64,000 nucleotides of DNA from Domibacillus sp. PGB-M46 (lineage in GTDB: Bacteria; Bacillota; Bacilli; Bacillales; Domibacillaceae), in contig NZ_JAKGCR010000021.1 of NCBI RefSeq assembly GCF_022668875.1, forward strand, positions 1-64,000, given 5' to 3'. The notes beneath the pieces are model-generated. The model was not told the DNA's origin. It worked only from the letters and a program-made list of their open reading frames with translations, and searched no databases. Both the position numbers and the translations under genes were made by a program. Shown one piece after another: positions 26,190-35,204 of the stretch; within the stretch, counting starts at the first letter, position 1; every line of letters begins with the position of its first letter.

Positions 26190-27551
26190 GTGGATGATTT
26201 AGTAATAGCTCGTTCTTTATTTGGGACGACGATGGCCTTTCATATTATATTTGCCACGATAGGCGTAGGGCTGCCGCTGATGATTTTAGTGGCTGAACTG
26301 CTTTACCAAAAAACAAAAGATTTGGACTACGTTGTCATGGCTAAGCGATGGACGAAGACATTTGCTATCCTGCTTGGCGTCGGTATTCCGACCGGCACGA
26401 TTGCAGGTGTTCAGTTATCCTTGCTCTGGCCCGGTTTTATGGAAGTCGTCGGCCGAGTCATGCCGCTTCCTTTTCAAATTGAAATATATGCTTTTTTCGT
26501 AGAAGCTCTTTTCATGTCTATTTATGTGTATGCTGCCGAAAGAATTAAACCCTGGATGAGAATTGTAAGCCTCGTACTCGTTGCTTTAGGTGCTTTGGCT
26601 TCAGCAGTATTGATTACAAATGTCCATGCCTTTCAGGGAACACCGGCGGGTTTCCGGTATGAAAACGGGGAATTCTTAGACATTGACCCGTGGGCGGCAT
26701 TTTTTAATCCAAGCTTTTTAGTAACGGCCGGGCACGTGGCGCTGTCTGCTTATGTCGTCGGCGCCTTTGCGGTTGGTTCTGTTGCAGCTTTTAAAATGAT
26801 GAAAAATGAACGGGGATCCAGGGTTTATTTATTTCATCAGAAAGCACTCCTGATCAGTTTAGTAGTGGGGGGCGCCTTTGCGTTCTTTACCGCTTTAAAT
26901 GGGCATGAATCCGCTCAGTATTTACATGAATACCAGCCGGAAAAGCTGGCTGCTGCAGAAGGGCTATTTGAAACCCAATCCCATGCGCCGCTCGCCATTG
27001 GTGGTTTTACAGACCGGGAAACGCAGGAGGTAAAGTGGGCGATTGAAATTCCCTGGGCGCTGAGCTTTCTCTCTGGAAACAGCTTCGATACGGTTGTAGT
27101 GGGCTTGAATGATTTTCCGGAAGAGTTTTGGCCGCCGCTCTATATACATACGTTATTTAACGTGATGGTCGGTATCGGCTCTCTGCTTATCCTGATTCCC
27201 ATCCTCGTATTGATCTGGAAAAAAGGATTGAAAAAAAAGCACTATCCGAAGCCCGTGCTTTGGACACTAGTGGCCACCGGCCCGCTAGCCGTGATTGCTC
27301 TTGAATGCGGATGGATCTTTGCTTGTACAGGCCGCCAGCCATGGGTTATCTACCGGATTTTAAGCACAGCGGAGTCAGCCACAACCGCTACTAATTTAGG
27401 AACATTGTTTATCTTATTTATTATTGTATATGCAATATTAGGAACTGCAGTTGTATTTGTACTGCTGTACTTCTTCAGAAAAAATACAGAAATGGATGAT
27501 ATAAAGCGTGCAGAGAAAAAAGGGAAGCCGTTATACGGTTCCAATTCATAG
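26190..27551 (+). CDS. cydA: Cytochrome bd quinol oxidase subunit I
   Basis: 453 residues, multi-spanning, catalytic subunit of the bd-type terminal oxidase that reduces O2 with menaquinol. The quinol-loop and heme region with GRQPWVIYRILSTAES and the N-terminal histidine in FHIIFATIGVG are conserved. The short loop and length resemble the YthA/CydA group of Bacillus. The start is GTG with GAGAGG upstream. It is followed 12 bases later by cydB; no cydCD assembly genes are in the window. Confidence 0.93.
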   Translation: MDDLVIARSLFGTTMAFHIIFATIGVGLPLMILVAELLYQKTKDLDYVVMAKRWTKTFAILLGVGIPTGTIAGVQLSLLWPGFMEVVGRVMPLPFQIEIYAFFVEALFMSIYVYAAERIKPWMRIVSLVLVALGALASAVLITNVHAFQGTPAGFRYENGEFLDIDPWAAFFNPSFLVTAGHVALSAYVVGAFAVGSVAAFKMMKNERGSRVYLFHQKALLISLVVGGAFAFFTALNGHESAQYLHEYQPEKLAAAEGLFETQSHAPLAIGGFTDRETQEVKWAIEIPWALSFLSGNSFDTVVVGLNDFPEEFWPPLYIHTLFNVMVGIGSLLILIPILVLIWKKGLKKKHYPKPVLWTLVATGPLAVIALECGWIFACTGRQPWVIYRILSTAESATTATNLGTLFILFIIVYAILGTAVVFVLLYFFRKNTEMDDIKRAEKKGKPLYGSNS

Positions 27552-27563
27552 GAGGATAGACAA

Positions 27564-28598
27564 ATGGCTGATGCTCTGATTGCGATCACCGTGCTCTGGG
27601 GGTTTGTTTTTATTTACGCCGTTATGGCTACTATGGATTTCGGGGCGGGATTCTGGTCGATGATTTACATTAATCACGAGAAAACAAAAGCGACGAATGT
27701 AGCCAATCGATATTTATCTCCCACCTGGGAAGTGACCAACACGTTTATTGTTGCGCTTGTTGTGGCGGTTTATAGTCTTTTTCCAACTGCAGCTTACACG
27801 CTGGGCACCATCCTGCTCGTTCCTGGAAGTGCGATCCTGCTTTTGCTTGCTTTGAGAAGTGCTTTTTTAGTTTTTTCAAACATCGCCACAGAATATAAAA
27901 AGCCATTGACCTACATTTCAGGTATTGCAGGGATTATTATTCCCGGTCTGCTAATCAGTGTATTGCCCATTACACATGGAGAGTTTGTTGATTACACAAA
28001 TGGTACAGCTAATTTAAATTTGGTCAGGCTGTTCACAAGCCCGAATGTGTATACATTTATTGGCTTTGCGGTCAGCAGTACTCTTTTCCTCTCCTCTTTA
28101 TTACTAGCAGATTACTCAAAAGCATCGAAGGAAATGGAAGCTTACAAAGTGTATCTTCGGAATGGCAAAATATTAGGGCCTGTAACCTTGCTGATGGCTT
28201 TTCTGATTATGCTTACACTAGCCAATGAGGCCGAATGGTTATATGAGCGTATGATGGAAGACTTTGCGCTTCTGCTGCTTTCCGTCGGCTTCTTTTTAAT
28301 TGTAGGAATTGGCTTGTATGGCTCGTCACCTTTTCAAAAAGGGGTCAAGGGAATGCCAAGGCTTTCCGTAATTGCTGTGGTCATCCAATACCTTATTGCC
28401 AGCTACGTTTATGGAAAAGCACATTTGCCTTATATCATTTATCCAAATGTGACCATTCAAGCCGCTTTTACAGATCCTAATTCATTCAGGGCTGTGTTTA
28501 TCACGTATATCGTTGGTTTCGCCATTCTGTTCCCCGGCTTTTTTTACTTCTGGAGCTTATTTATGAATGATAAACGATATTTGCGGCAAAAAGGGTGA
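27564..28598 (+). CDS. cydB: Cytochrome bd quinol oxidase subunit II
   Basis: 344 residues with eight or so membrane spans; partner of CydA needed for heme insertion and stability. FGAGFWSMIYI and NRYLSPTWEVTNTF are the CydB family patterns. AGGAGG precedes the ATG; the gene is co-transcribed with cydA and ends 120 bases before a terminator. Confidence 0.93.
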   Translation: MADALIAITVLWGFVFIYAVMATMDFGAGFWSMIYINHEKTKATNVANRYLSPTWEVTNTFIVALVVAVYSLFPTAAYTLGTILLVPGSAILLLLALRSAFLVFSNIATEYKKPLTYISGIAGIIIPGLLISVLPITHGEFVDYTNGTANLNLVRLFTSPNVYTFIGFAVSSTLFLSSLLLADYSKASKEMEAYKVYLRNGKILGPVTLLMAFLIMLTLANEAEWLYERMMEDFALLLLSVGFFLIVGIGLYGSSPFQKGVKGMPRLSVIAVVIQYLIASYVYGKAHLPYIIYPNVTIQAAFTDPNSFRAVFITYIVGFAILFPGFFYFWSLFMNDKRYLRQKG

Positions 28599-28718
28599 CT
28601 CGTCTCTGTAGTGATCTTACGTGAAAATGAAGAAGCTATCATATACACAATTGAATACGTGAGGGAGCATGAATTCAGCAGTGATAGCTATCATTCCTGC
28701 TTATCTGTATAACCTGTT

Positions 28719-28757
28719 AAAGAAAAGCCAGCAATCATACTGCTGGCTTTTCTTTTT
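28719..28757 (+). terminator. Terminator of cydAB
   Basis: AAAGAAAAGCCAGCA and TGCTGGCTTTTCTTT pair around ATCATAC, followed by TT. Confidence 0.88.
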
Positions 28758-29066
28758 GATTTAATTTTCTTCCTTGACAAAACAGAAATTAAGGGGGGCG
28801 AGCAGGAAAAATATTGGGTTTGTTCTTGTATCTTCCTTTATATTTCCTTTAAGATTAAACATACCTTGAATCAATAAAAACTGCTCTATCGACTTTACAT
28901 ACTCAGAGCTGTTTTATCATCATGTATGCTGTATGTATTGAAAAGTAAATGATCTAAAAGAAGAACTATTAAAGCTTTTGACTTGTTCATATATACACCG
29001 AAGCAGTTTGCATAATGAGCATGTTATCTTCAAAAATACTATTGAGTTAGACTGGGAGAGAATAAG
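28758..29066. other. Intergenic region before the methyltransferase gene
   Basis: No gene. An imperfect repeat AAAACTGCTCT / AGAGCTGTTTT at about 28877-28916 could be a second terminator or part of a leader. The promoter of the methyltransferase gene must lie after it. Confidence 0.4.
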
Positions 29067-29906
29067 ATGAAGGCAATAATTGAAAAAGGCTATGATTATA
29101 TTGAGCTGTGGCAGGAATCGATGAAAGATCATAATGGACATATACCCGAGCGGTTAAGGGATGACCAGGCAGAAGAAGCTTTTTGGGCCTCTATGATGGA
29201 AAAGAAAACATCACATAAGCCGGATCCGTATGCAATAGCCGTGCAGCAGGAGCTTCTTCCTCTTTTACACAGTGACGACCATGTACTGGAAATTGGCCCT
29301 GGGTGGGGCAATTATACGTTTGATATTGCCGATCATGTTCAAAAGCTGACCGGTATAGACAGTTCAAAAAGTATTGTAGAGTTTTTGGAGTCACAGGCTG
29401 CTGCTAAAGGGGTAAGCAACCTGGAACTGATTTGCGCTAAATGGGAAATTGATAAAGAAAGTGAAAAGTATGACGTCGTATTTGGTTTTAATTGCTTCTA
29501 TCGAATGTACGATATAGGAAAAGCTTTATTGAAAATGAATGAGTCCGCAAACCGGCTGGCTATTGTGGGAATGACAACAGGTCCTGAAAAGCCGCATTAT
29601 ATGGAGCTACATCAAATGGGCTACAGTATCAACCTAAGGCGCCGGGATTATATCCACATCTTAAACGTGCTGCACCAGCTTGGCATTATGGCCAGCTGCA
29701 AGATGGTGAAGCTGCAAAGCCGGAAATGCTATTCTTCCTATGAACAGTTAGTGAAGGATAATAGTACGAAAATTTTAGACGCTCACTACGACCTTCAAGA
29801 TGTAGAGTGTGTGTTACGTAAATATGTGATAGAAAAGAACGGTACATACGAATACGTATATCCATTTCACGCTGCTTTAATGTATTGGGAGCCAGTGTTT
29901 ATCTGA
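29067..29906 (+). CDS. Class I SAM-dependent methyltransferase
   Basis: 279 residues. The SAM-binding motif I reads VLEIGPGWGNYTFDIA (about 75-90), followed by the acidic residue of motif II in GIDSSKS. The substrate is unknown; the C-terminal third has no recognised domain. The ATG has GGGAGAG upstream. A DUF3916 gene follows 13 bases later, so the two form an operon. Confidence 0.85.
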   Translation: MKAIIEKGYDYIELWQESMKDHNGHIPERLRDDQAEEAFWASMMEKKTSHKPDPYAIAVQQELLPLLHSDDHVLEIGPGWGNYTFDIADHVQKLTGIDSSKSIVEFLESQAAAKGVSNLELICAKWEIDKESEKYDVVFGFNCFYRMYDIGKALLKMNESANRLAIVGMTTGPEKPHYMELHQMGYSINLRRRDYIHILNVLHQLGIMASCKMVKLQSRKCYSSYEQLVKDNSTKILDAHYDLQDVECVLRKYVIEKNGTYEYVYPFHAALMYWEPVFI

Positions 29907-29919
29907 AAGGAAAGATCGA

Positions 29920-30426
29920 ATGAGTAAACAAAAAGTGAGGGGCTTAAAAAGAAAAACAAGAAATATGATTGCGCTGATTGAATATCATACGAGGGAATTT
30001 CCTGATGATTTTTACAAGCATTACTGGCATATGCACCTGCCTATAGCCCAGCATTTTATCGACTCTGAAAAAACGCCTGCTAGTATTAAACGACTTTGTA
30101 TGCAGGCTTTAATCGACAGGGCAGCCCATTTGATTGATATCAAACCAGTAAATCAGCAGCACTATCGTGTTGTTGCATCCATCAGCTTACCTGGCTTAAG
30201 GGATTCCCAGATGATCGTCTTCGAAGGCGATCACTATTTTAACAGATTTTTTAAAAGGGACGACGAATACCAAAAATGGATTCCTTTATCCGAGCAAAAA
30301 AATATTGCAGCAGAGTGGGGATTATCTATTCCGGGAAACATGCATGTCCTGGGGTTTAGAGAAGAAATAGTAGATGAAGATGAAACATATGAAGGAGAGG
30401 TATGGTTTATCGGAGAATTAGTATAA
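29920..30426 (+). CDS. DUF3916 family protein
   Basis: 168 residues, soluble. The pattern KYRGLKRKTRNMI-like start (here RGLKRKTRNM), HYWHMHLPIAQHFIDS and EWGLSIPGNM match what I recall of DUF3916, a family of unknown function found in Bacillus. It follows a methyltransferase gene in the same operon. Confidence 0.75.
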   Translation: MSKQKVRGLKRKTRNMIALIEYHTREFPDDFYKHYWHMHLPIAQHFIDSEKTPASIKRLCMQALIDRAAHLIDIKPVNQQHYRVVASISLPGLRDSQMIVFEGDHYFNRFFKRDDEYQKWIPLSEQKNIAAEWGLSIPGNMHVLGFREEIVDEDETYEGEVWFIGELV

Positions 30427-30623
30427 GTAACATGAGGAGAGAAAAAACTGTTTTCCAATTCAGTCTTTAAGAAATACTTTTTTCGGTTAAAAGCACACTT
30501 AAATCAAGCGCTGTACAAAAACTGAGCTTTTTTCTCCTTTAAGATACCTCTTCGTTTTTGTGGTTGCTTTCCTAGGTGGGGAAGTATCTATGTAAATTTT
30601 AATTAATTGCCACTAGGTAAGGG

Positions 30624-30668
30624 ATCATGTAACCGTTGAATGAATGTATAGGTTACATGATTTTTTTA
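30624..30668 (+). terminator. Terminator after the DUF3916 operon
   Basis: ATCATGTAACC and GGTTACATGAT pair around a 16-base loop and are followed by T6 on the plus strand. It overlaps the 3' end of the convergent small gene. Confidence 0.7.
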
Positions 30669-30859
30669 TTTCTTTTTCTTCGATACGAGTAAGCCGCCAT
30701 AAGCAATAAAACAATAATAAATAAGACATCCAGGTAATCCGCAAATTCTTTAAAGAAAAAGCGACTGACCAACACGGCCCATAAACTCACCAAGAGTAGC
30801 GGGTAAACATAAACTTGCTTTCTCAAAATGCCCACTTCCTTTTTAACTACCCGATTCAT
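30653..30859 (-). CDS. Small two-helix membrane protein
   Basis: 68 residues with two hydrophobic helices (around LLLVSLWAVLVSRFFF and VLFIIVLLLMAAYSYRRK) and a basic C-terminus. No family is recognised. The ATG follows AAGGG; an in-frame TTG 11 codons later with AAGGAAG could be the real start. Confidence 0.5.
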   Translation of the reverse strand: MNRVVKKEVGILRKQVYVYPLLLVSLWAVLVSRFFFKEFADYLDVLFIIVLLLMAAYSYRRKRNKKIM

Positions 30860-30892
30860 TCATTCTACCCTTATATTCGTCCCAATAAAAGA

Positions 30893-31436
30893 TCAATAAA
30901 GGAGCCTTAGAACGTTATTTCGCCAAGCAGCAACCCTATGCAGGGAAGCTAGAATAATGGCAAGAATTTTATCCATTACCCGTATAGGGCGTAGGTGTTC
31001 ATAAAGGCTATCCATTAAGTGGGATTCTGGTAAAACAAGGAAAGTAGATATGCCTACTACGAAGAGCTCTGTACGGTCAAATGGTTTGCTGATATGTTCA
31101 TTGTAGTAAGAGCCCACCGCGATAAATCCACTAATGAGGATGAACTGATAAGCGAAAAATCTAAGATGGCTCAGGTTTAAATGGCTCCTATGCTGTAGAT
31201 GTTTTATAGATGATAGCAGGTTTTAGGTTAGTGCAAAATATAAAGCCAGAAAGGATTAAAGCGAGCAATACAGTAAAGAAGCGGAAGCGGCTTTTTATGA
31301 GTTTTTCACCTTTAGCAATATAGCCGCCGATATTGGCAACGCTATAGTCGGCATTCCATTTTGTATGATGCCTTACTATACAAAAAAACAATACGATATT
31401 CATACAAATGGTTAATGAACCGGGATAGACAGTCAT
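30893..31436 (-). pseudogene. Frameshifted membrane protein
   Basis: Two minus-strand frames, 31436-31188 and about 31190-30893, together read as one membrane protein. The first ends ...FIFCTNLKPAIIYKT and the second continues, one frame over, HLNLSHLRFFAYQFILIS and on to the stop at 30893. A single frameshift near 31195 would join them into a protein of about 180 residues. It lies in a patch of other relics, so decay rather than sequencing error is likely. No family assigned. Confidence 0.4.
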
Positions 31437-31569
31437 TCATTTCTGGTAGAGAAAGTGAAGGCCGATATGTCATAAATTATGCTTAATTTAACCAATTAAG
31501 GTATAATAGTGATGATTTTGAGACGAGCAGGCACATTTACATAAGTAAGGGGAACTCATTGTAGGAGAG

Positions 31570-31810
31570 GTGGACGTATAAGCATACCAATGCGTTTAGT
31601 TCGATTCCTGAGAAAGGGAATCCGGCTAGCGTTGTGTTAAACAGTAATGATTATACGGAAAAACAGATGTTAGCCATCGCAGCGGCAGTAGGATTTAACG
31701 AAACTGTTTTGTTGTTTCTTCAGATGAAGCTGATTTTCGAATTCGGTATCACGCCTGGACATGAAATGAATTTGTGCGGGCATGCGGCAATGGGAGGATT
31801 ATGCTTTTAG
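31570..31810 (+). pseudogene. PhzF-family isomerase/epimerase relic
   Basis: Pieces of the PhzF fold in three frames: HTNAFSSIPEKGNPASVVLN, then MLAIAAAVGFNETV, FVVSSDEADFRIRYH-like text, and TPGHEMNLCGHAAMGG. The start region (GTG after GTAGGAGAGG) hits a stop at once, and at least two more frameshifts interrupt it. Only the N-terminal quarter of the roughly 280-residue family is left. Confidence 0.75.
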
Positions 31811-31936
31811 AATGAGCGGCTTACTGGAACAATCCCATCTTATGATTGAACAAATGCTGGTGTCCTGCCTATATATAATAGTAAAGGACATGATTTGCCG
31901 CCAGTTGAGGAACTTATAAAAGAAGGAGATATAGGA
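31811..31936 (+). pseudogene. In-frame tail of an unidentified lost gene
   Basis: Reads in frame TGTIPSYD-stop-TNAGVLPIYNSKGHDLPP and VEELIKEGDIG, running straight into the DUF7660 gene. The single TGA could be a mutated TGG. It looks like the C-terminal end of a larger protein, possibly a polymorphic toxin placed before its immunity gene; this is inference from position only. Confidence 0.35.
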
Positions 31937-32191
31937 ATGGAACTATATAAAAGTATAGATTCTATCACAAGCAGGGAAGATTTAGCGAGGTTTATTTCCC
32001 TTTTAAGGATAGACCTGCAAAATAATAAAGCTCAATGGGAGAATCCCACACTTGAAAGGTATTTAGAAGCAATGGAAGCGTGGGTGATCGATATGGATGG
32101 GTATTATCAAAACAGGCAAGAGCCTAAGCCAGAACAGCCATCATGGAAGACTGTAGCGGATATATTGTACGCCTCAAGTATGTATGAGTAA
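31937..32191 (+). CDS. DUF7660 family protein, possible immunity protein
   Basis: 84 residues, acidic and soluble. ITSREDLARFISLLRIDLQ, ENPTLERYLEAMEAW and PSWKTVADILYASSMYE match DUF7660 as I know it. The ATG at 31937 has AAGGAGATATAGGA upstream; an earlier in-frame ATG belongs to the relic tail. It is small, acidic and behind a decayed reading frame, which fits an orphan immunity protein. Confidence 0.7.
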   Translation: MELYKSIDSITSREDLARFISLLRIDLQNNKAQWENPTLERYLEAMEAWVIDMDGYYQNRQEPKPEQPSWKTVADILYASSMYE

Positions 32192-32252
32192 AAAGGACGT
32201 GCAAAAGGCATTTCTTATTTATATACATCTTTCGTTACAATCATTCTGCCAT

Positions 32253-32295
32253 AAAAAAAGCGATCTTTCTTTTTAGGAGAAAGATCGCTTTTTAT
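32253..32295. terminator. Bidirectional terminator, DUF7660 gene / rocE
   Basis: AAAAAGCGATCTTTC and GAAAGATCGCTTTTT pair around TTTTTAGGA between converging genes. Confidence 0.88.
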
Positions 32296-32351
32296 AATTT
32301 CATCCATTGCTCGCCTGTCCTTCATTTAGCGGAAAAGCGCAGTTATCTTTT

Positions 32352-33782
32352 TTAAAGCAGCATTTTTTTATCAGCTGACAATTGAATTTCCTGCTGTTCT
32401 TTTTCAATCGCCTGGTTTTTCTTGATCTTCAAGTGATAGATCGCATAGCAGGCTAGCATAAATGGAACCCCGCAATAAAGGGCAAGCCGCTGGTCTGGAT
32501 TAAATGCCATGCTGACCAGGACAGTGCAGTTCAGCACAAGGCCCAGCAGCGGAAGAAACGGATAAAGAGGCGCTTTGAATTTCAAGTCCGCTACATTGCC
32601 GCCTTCCCGGACGTATTTTCTGCGGAACGCAATCTGGGAAGCGGTGATGGAAATCCAGCCGACCTGGGCACCGAGACCGGCAATAGAAAGCAGCCAGAGA
32701 AAGACGGTTTCTTCTGCAAAAAAGCCGGATAACAGCGATAGAAGAGCGATGCCAAGCGTCAAAATAAGCGAGTTCATCGGAATGCCTTTTTTGTTTACTC
32801 TTGCCAGGGCAGGAGTCGCCATGCCTTCTTTCGAAAGCGAGTACAGCATGCGGGAAGCCGCATACAGGCCCGAGTTTCCAACTGACAAAAGAGCCGTCAA
32901 AATAACAAAGTTCATAATATCAGCCGCATACGGAATACCGATGCTGTCGAGCACCAAAACAAACGGGCTTTCCGTTACGCCTGCCTGGTCCGAAGGAATT
33001 AAGCCGGCCAGGACAAAAATCGATAAGACAAAGAATACAAGGGTGCGCCACACCGACTGTTTGATCGACTTTGGAATGGTTTTTTCCGGGTTTTCACTTT
33101 CCCCAGCCGCAATCCCGATTAATTCAGTTCCCTGGAATGAAAAGTTAACCGCAATCATCGTAATCAGCAGGGCGGTGACGCCGTGTGGAAGCAGGCCGTC
33201 CGAGGCATAGTTCGAGAAAAAGGGTGCTTCCTGGCCGCCTTTCATGTCAATCAGTCCAAACATCGCCGCGCCGCCGAGAATAATAAACAAAAGGATCGCC
33301 ACAATTTTAATGCCGGAGAACCAGAATTCTGCTTCCCCAAATGCCCTGGCCGACAGGGCATTGAGTGAGAAGAGCAGAACGGCAAACACCGCACACCAAA
33401 TCCATGTCGGTATATCAGGAAACCATCTGCCCATCAGCTGTCCGGCAGCCAGAAATTCCAAGGCAACGGTAACGGCCCAGCCGAGCCAGTATGTCCAGCC
33501 GAGAGCAAAGCCTGCACCAGGGCCGATAAATTTTGTGGTATACGTCTGGAAAGAACCGGAGACAGGCATCGCCACTGCCAGTTCCCCAAGGCAGACCATC
33601 GTTAAATACATCACAAAGCCGCCGACTAAAAATGCTAAAATGGCTCCCCCGGCTCCGGCTTGATTAATCGTATAGCCCGATCCGAGGAACAAGCCAGAGC
33701 CGATAACCCCTCCGAGTGAGATCATAAATAAGTGTCTGGTCTTCATGGTTCGTTGTAGTTCTTGGTTTTCAGTTACTTTCAT
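32352..33782 (-). CDS. rocE: Amino acid permease, probable arginine/ornithine permease RocE
   Basis: 476 residues, twelve membrane spans, APC superfamily. It closely follows B. subtilis RocE: RHLFMISLGGVIGSGLFLGS at the start, ELIGIAAGESENPEKTIPK in the middle and PLYPFLPLLGLVLN near the end. The ATG at 33782 has GGGAGG. A sigma-54 type promoter lies about 70 bases upstream, and arginase follows on the same strand, so arginine uptake is the likely role. Confidence 0.88.
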   Translation of the reverse strand: MKVTENQELQRTMKTRHLFMISLGGVIGSGLFLGSGYTINQAGAGGAILAFLVGGFVMYLTMVCLGELAVAMPVSGSFQTYTTKFIGPGAGFALGWTYWLGWAVTVALEFLAAGQLMGRWFPDIPTWIWCAVFAVLLFSLNALSARAFGEAEFWFSGIKIVAILLFIILGGAAMFGLIDMKGGQEAPFFSNYASDGLLPHGVTALLITMIAVNFSFQGTELIGIAAGESENPEKTIPKSIKQSVWRTLVFFVLSIFVLAGLIPSDQAGVTESPFVLVLDSIGIPYAADIMNFVILTALLSVGNSGLYAASRMLYSLSKEGMATPALARVNKKGIPMNSLILTLGIALLSLLSGFFAEETVFLWLLSIAGLGAQVGWISITASQIAFRRKYVREGGNVADLKFKAPLYPFLPLLGLVLNCTVLVSMAFNPDQRLALYCGVPFMLACYAIYHLKIKKNQAIEKEQQEIQLSADKKMLL

Positions 33783-33851
33783 TGTAGTTCCTCCCTTGCT
33801 CCTAGAATTTGGTAACGCTTTCATAAGATCTATGCCTTATACTTTTTCATA

Positions 33852-33867
33852 TGCAAGTTTTGTGCCA
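33852..33867 (-). promoter_or_regulatory. Sigma-54 (SigL) promoter of rocE
   Basis: On the minus strand, TGGCACAAAACTTGCA matches the -24/-12 consensus TGGCAC-N5-TTGC exactly. Transcription would start about 60 bases before the rocE ATG. In B. subtilis the roc genes need SigL and the activator RocR. Confidence 0.85.
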
Positions 33868-34008
33868 GCTCAAAGCGTCTGCAGAAAGAGCTTAAAATAA
33901 AGGGATAATCTAAGATTAGCGTGAAGCAGTGCAAATTTTTCTGTCGTTTAGATTGAAAAATTTGCACTTATGAAAAGATTCTAACTATTTTTGTTTACAT
34001 TTAGATCA

Positions 34009-34914
34009 TTAAAGCAGCTTTTCCCCGAACAAAGAGCAAATAAGTGCAACAGCAGCATTTCCTGTTTTGTTCTTTTCATCTAAAATCGGGTTTACTTCCA
34101 CAAATTCCGCGGATGTAATAATACCTTCCTCCTCAAGCATTTCCATTGCAAGATGGCCTTCGCGATATGTAATGCCGCCTGGCACAGGTGTTCCAACGCC
34201 TGGTGCTTCCTGCGGATCTAGTCCATCCAGATCAAGCGAAAGGTGAACCCCATTCGTTCTTTCCCGCAAGTAGCTGATCGTTTCCTGCATAACGGAAGTC
34301 ATGCCAAGGCGGTCAATTTCATGCATCGTGTACACCTTAATGCCTTTTTCTTTAATTAATTCTCTTTCTCCATCATCCAAGTCACGGGCACCGATAATAA
34401 CAATGTTTTCAGGTTTGATTTTGGGAGCATAACCGCCAATGTTGGTAAGGAGAGGATGTCCAAGTCCAATACTTACAGCAAGAGGCATTCCGTGAATATT
34501 TCCTGAAGGGGATGTTTCCGCCGTATTTAAATCTCCATGGGCATCAAACCAAATAACACCTAAATTCGGGTTGTCCTTTGCGACTCCTGCGAGCGTACCG
34601 ATCGCAATACTATGATCGCCTCCAAGTATCAAAGGAAATCGATCCTGCGCGGTGCTTTCCTGGATTTTTTTTGCGAGCAATTCATTTCCTTCTGCAACAG
34701 CTGCAAGATTTTTTAAATTGGTATCGGGATCAGCAGCCGCTCTTTCTTTTAATTCTACGGTGATATTGCCTTCATCATATACGGCATAGCCGAGCTGTTC
34801 AAGCTGCTCTTCGACTCCGGCGTAGCGGATCGCACTTGGACCCATATCTACACCGCGGCGGGTTTGTCCTAAATCCATTGGTACACCAATAATAGAAACG
34901 TTTCTGTTTTTCAT
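34009..34914 (-). CDS. rocF: Arginase RocF
   Basis: 301 residues; hydrolyses arginine to ornithine and urea. Mn ligands are visible in [18 protein letters not shown] and SLDLDGLDP. The ATG at 34914 follows GGGAGG. It lies between rocE and the divergent rocA. A TTGAAC / TTTAAT SigA-like promoter and an ARG-box-like palindrome lie upstream, and I see no -24/-12 element for it, so its control may differ from rocE. Confidence 0.94.
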   Translation of the reverse strand: MKNRNVSIIGVPMDLGQTRRGVDMGPSAIRYAGVEEQLEQLGYAVYDEGNITVELKERAAADPDTNLKNLAAVAEGNELLAKKIQESTAQDRFPLILGGDHSIAIGTLAGVAKDNPNLGVIWFDAHGDLNTAETSPSGNIHGMPLAVSIGLGHPLLTNIGGYAPKIKPENIVIIGARDLDDGERELIKEKGIKVYTMHEIDRLGMTSVMQETISYLRERTNGVHLSLDLDGLDPQEAPGVGTPVPGGITYREGHLAMEMLEEEGIITSAEFVEVNPILDEKNKTGNAAVALICSLFGEKLL

Positions 34915-34994
34915 TTTTGTAACCTCCCTGGCTGTTGTACTATCGTTATCTATTAAAAACACAAAAATGAAAACGGTTCAACTAGACATTTTTT

Positions 34995-35018
34995 TGAATA
35001 AATATACATTTGTATTCA
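34995..35018. promoter_or_regulatory. ARG-box-like palindrome between rocF and rocA
   Basis: TGAATA and TATTCA separated by 12 A/T-rich bases. It resembles the AhrC/ArgR half-site TGAAT, although the spacing is longer than in a standard 18-base ARG box. AhrC activates roc genes in B. subtilis. Confidence 0.45.
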
Positions 35019-35143
35019 TTTGTGAGAATTGGAGGTTTTTTTGATGAATACAAAATAATTTTATTTTTTGCTTTTCGCAAAAAAAATTTGCGCTTTGGAC
35101 AAAAAGCCTCAGGGAAAAACGCAAAGAAATTAGCTTTTTCAAG

Positions 35144-35160
35144 TTGGCACGGATATTGCA
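35144..35160 (+). promoter_or_regulatory. Sigma-54 (SigL) promoter of rocA
   Basis: TTGGCACGGATATTGCA carries TGGCAC-N5-TTGC exactly. It is 45 bases before the GTG start, so it should drive rocA and probably rocD. Confidence 0.88.
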
Positions 35161-35204
35161 ATAGATTGGGTGAGGGTGAAAAAAACTTATTGGAGGGACA
35201 CATC

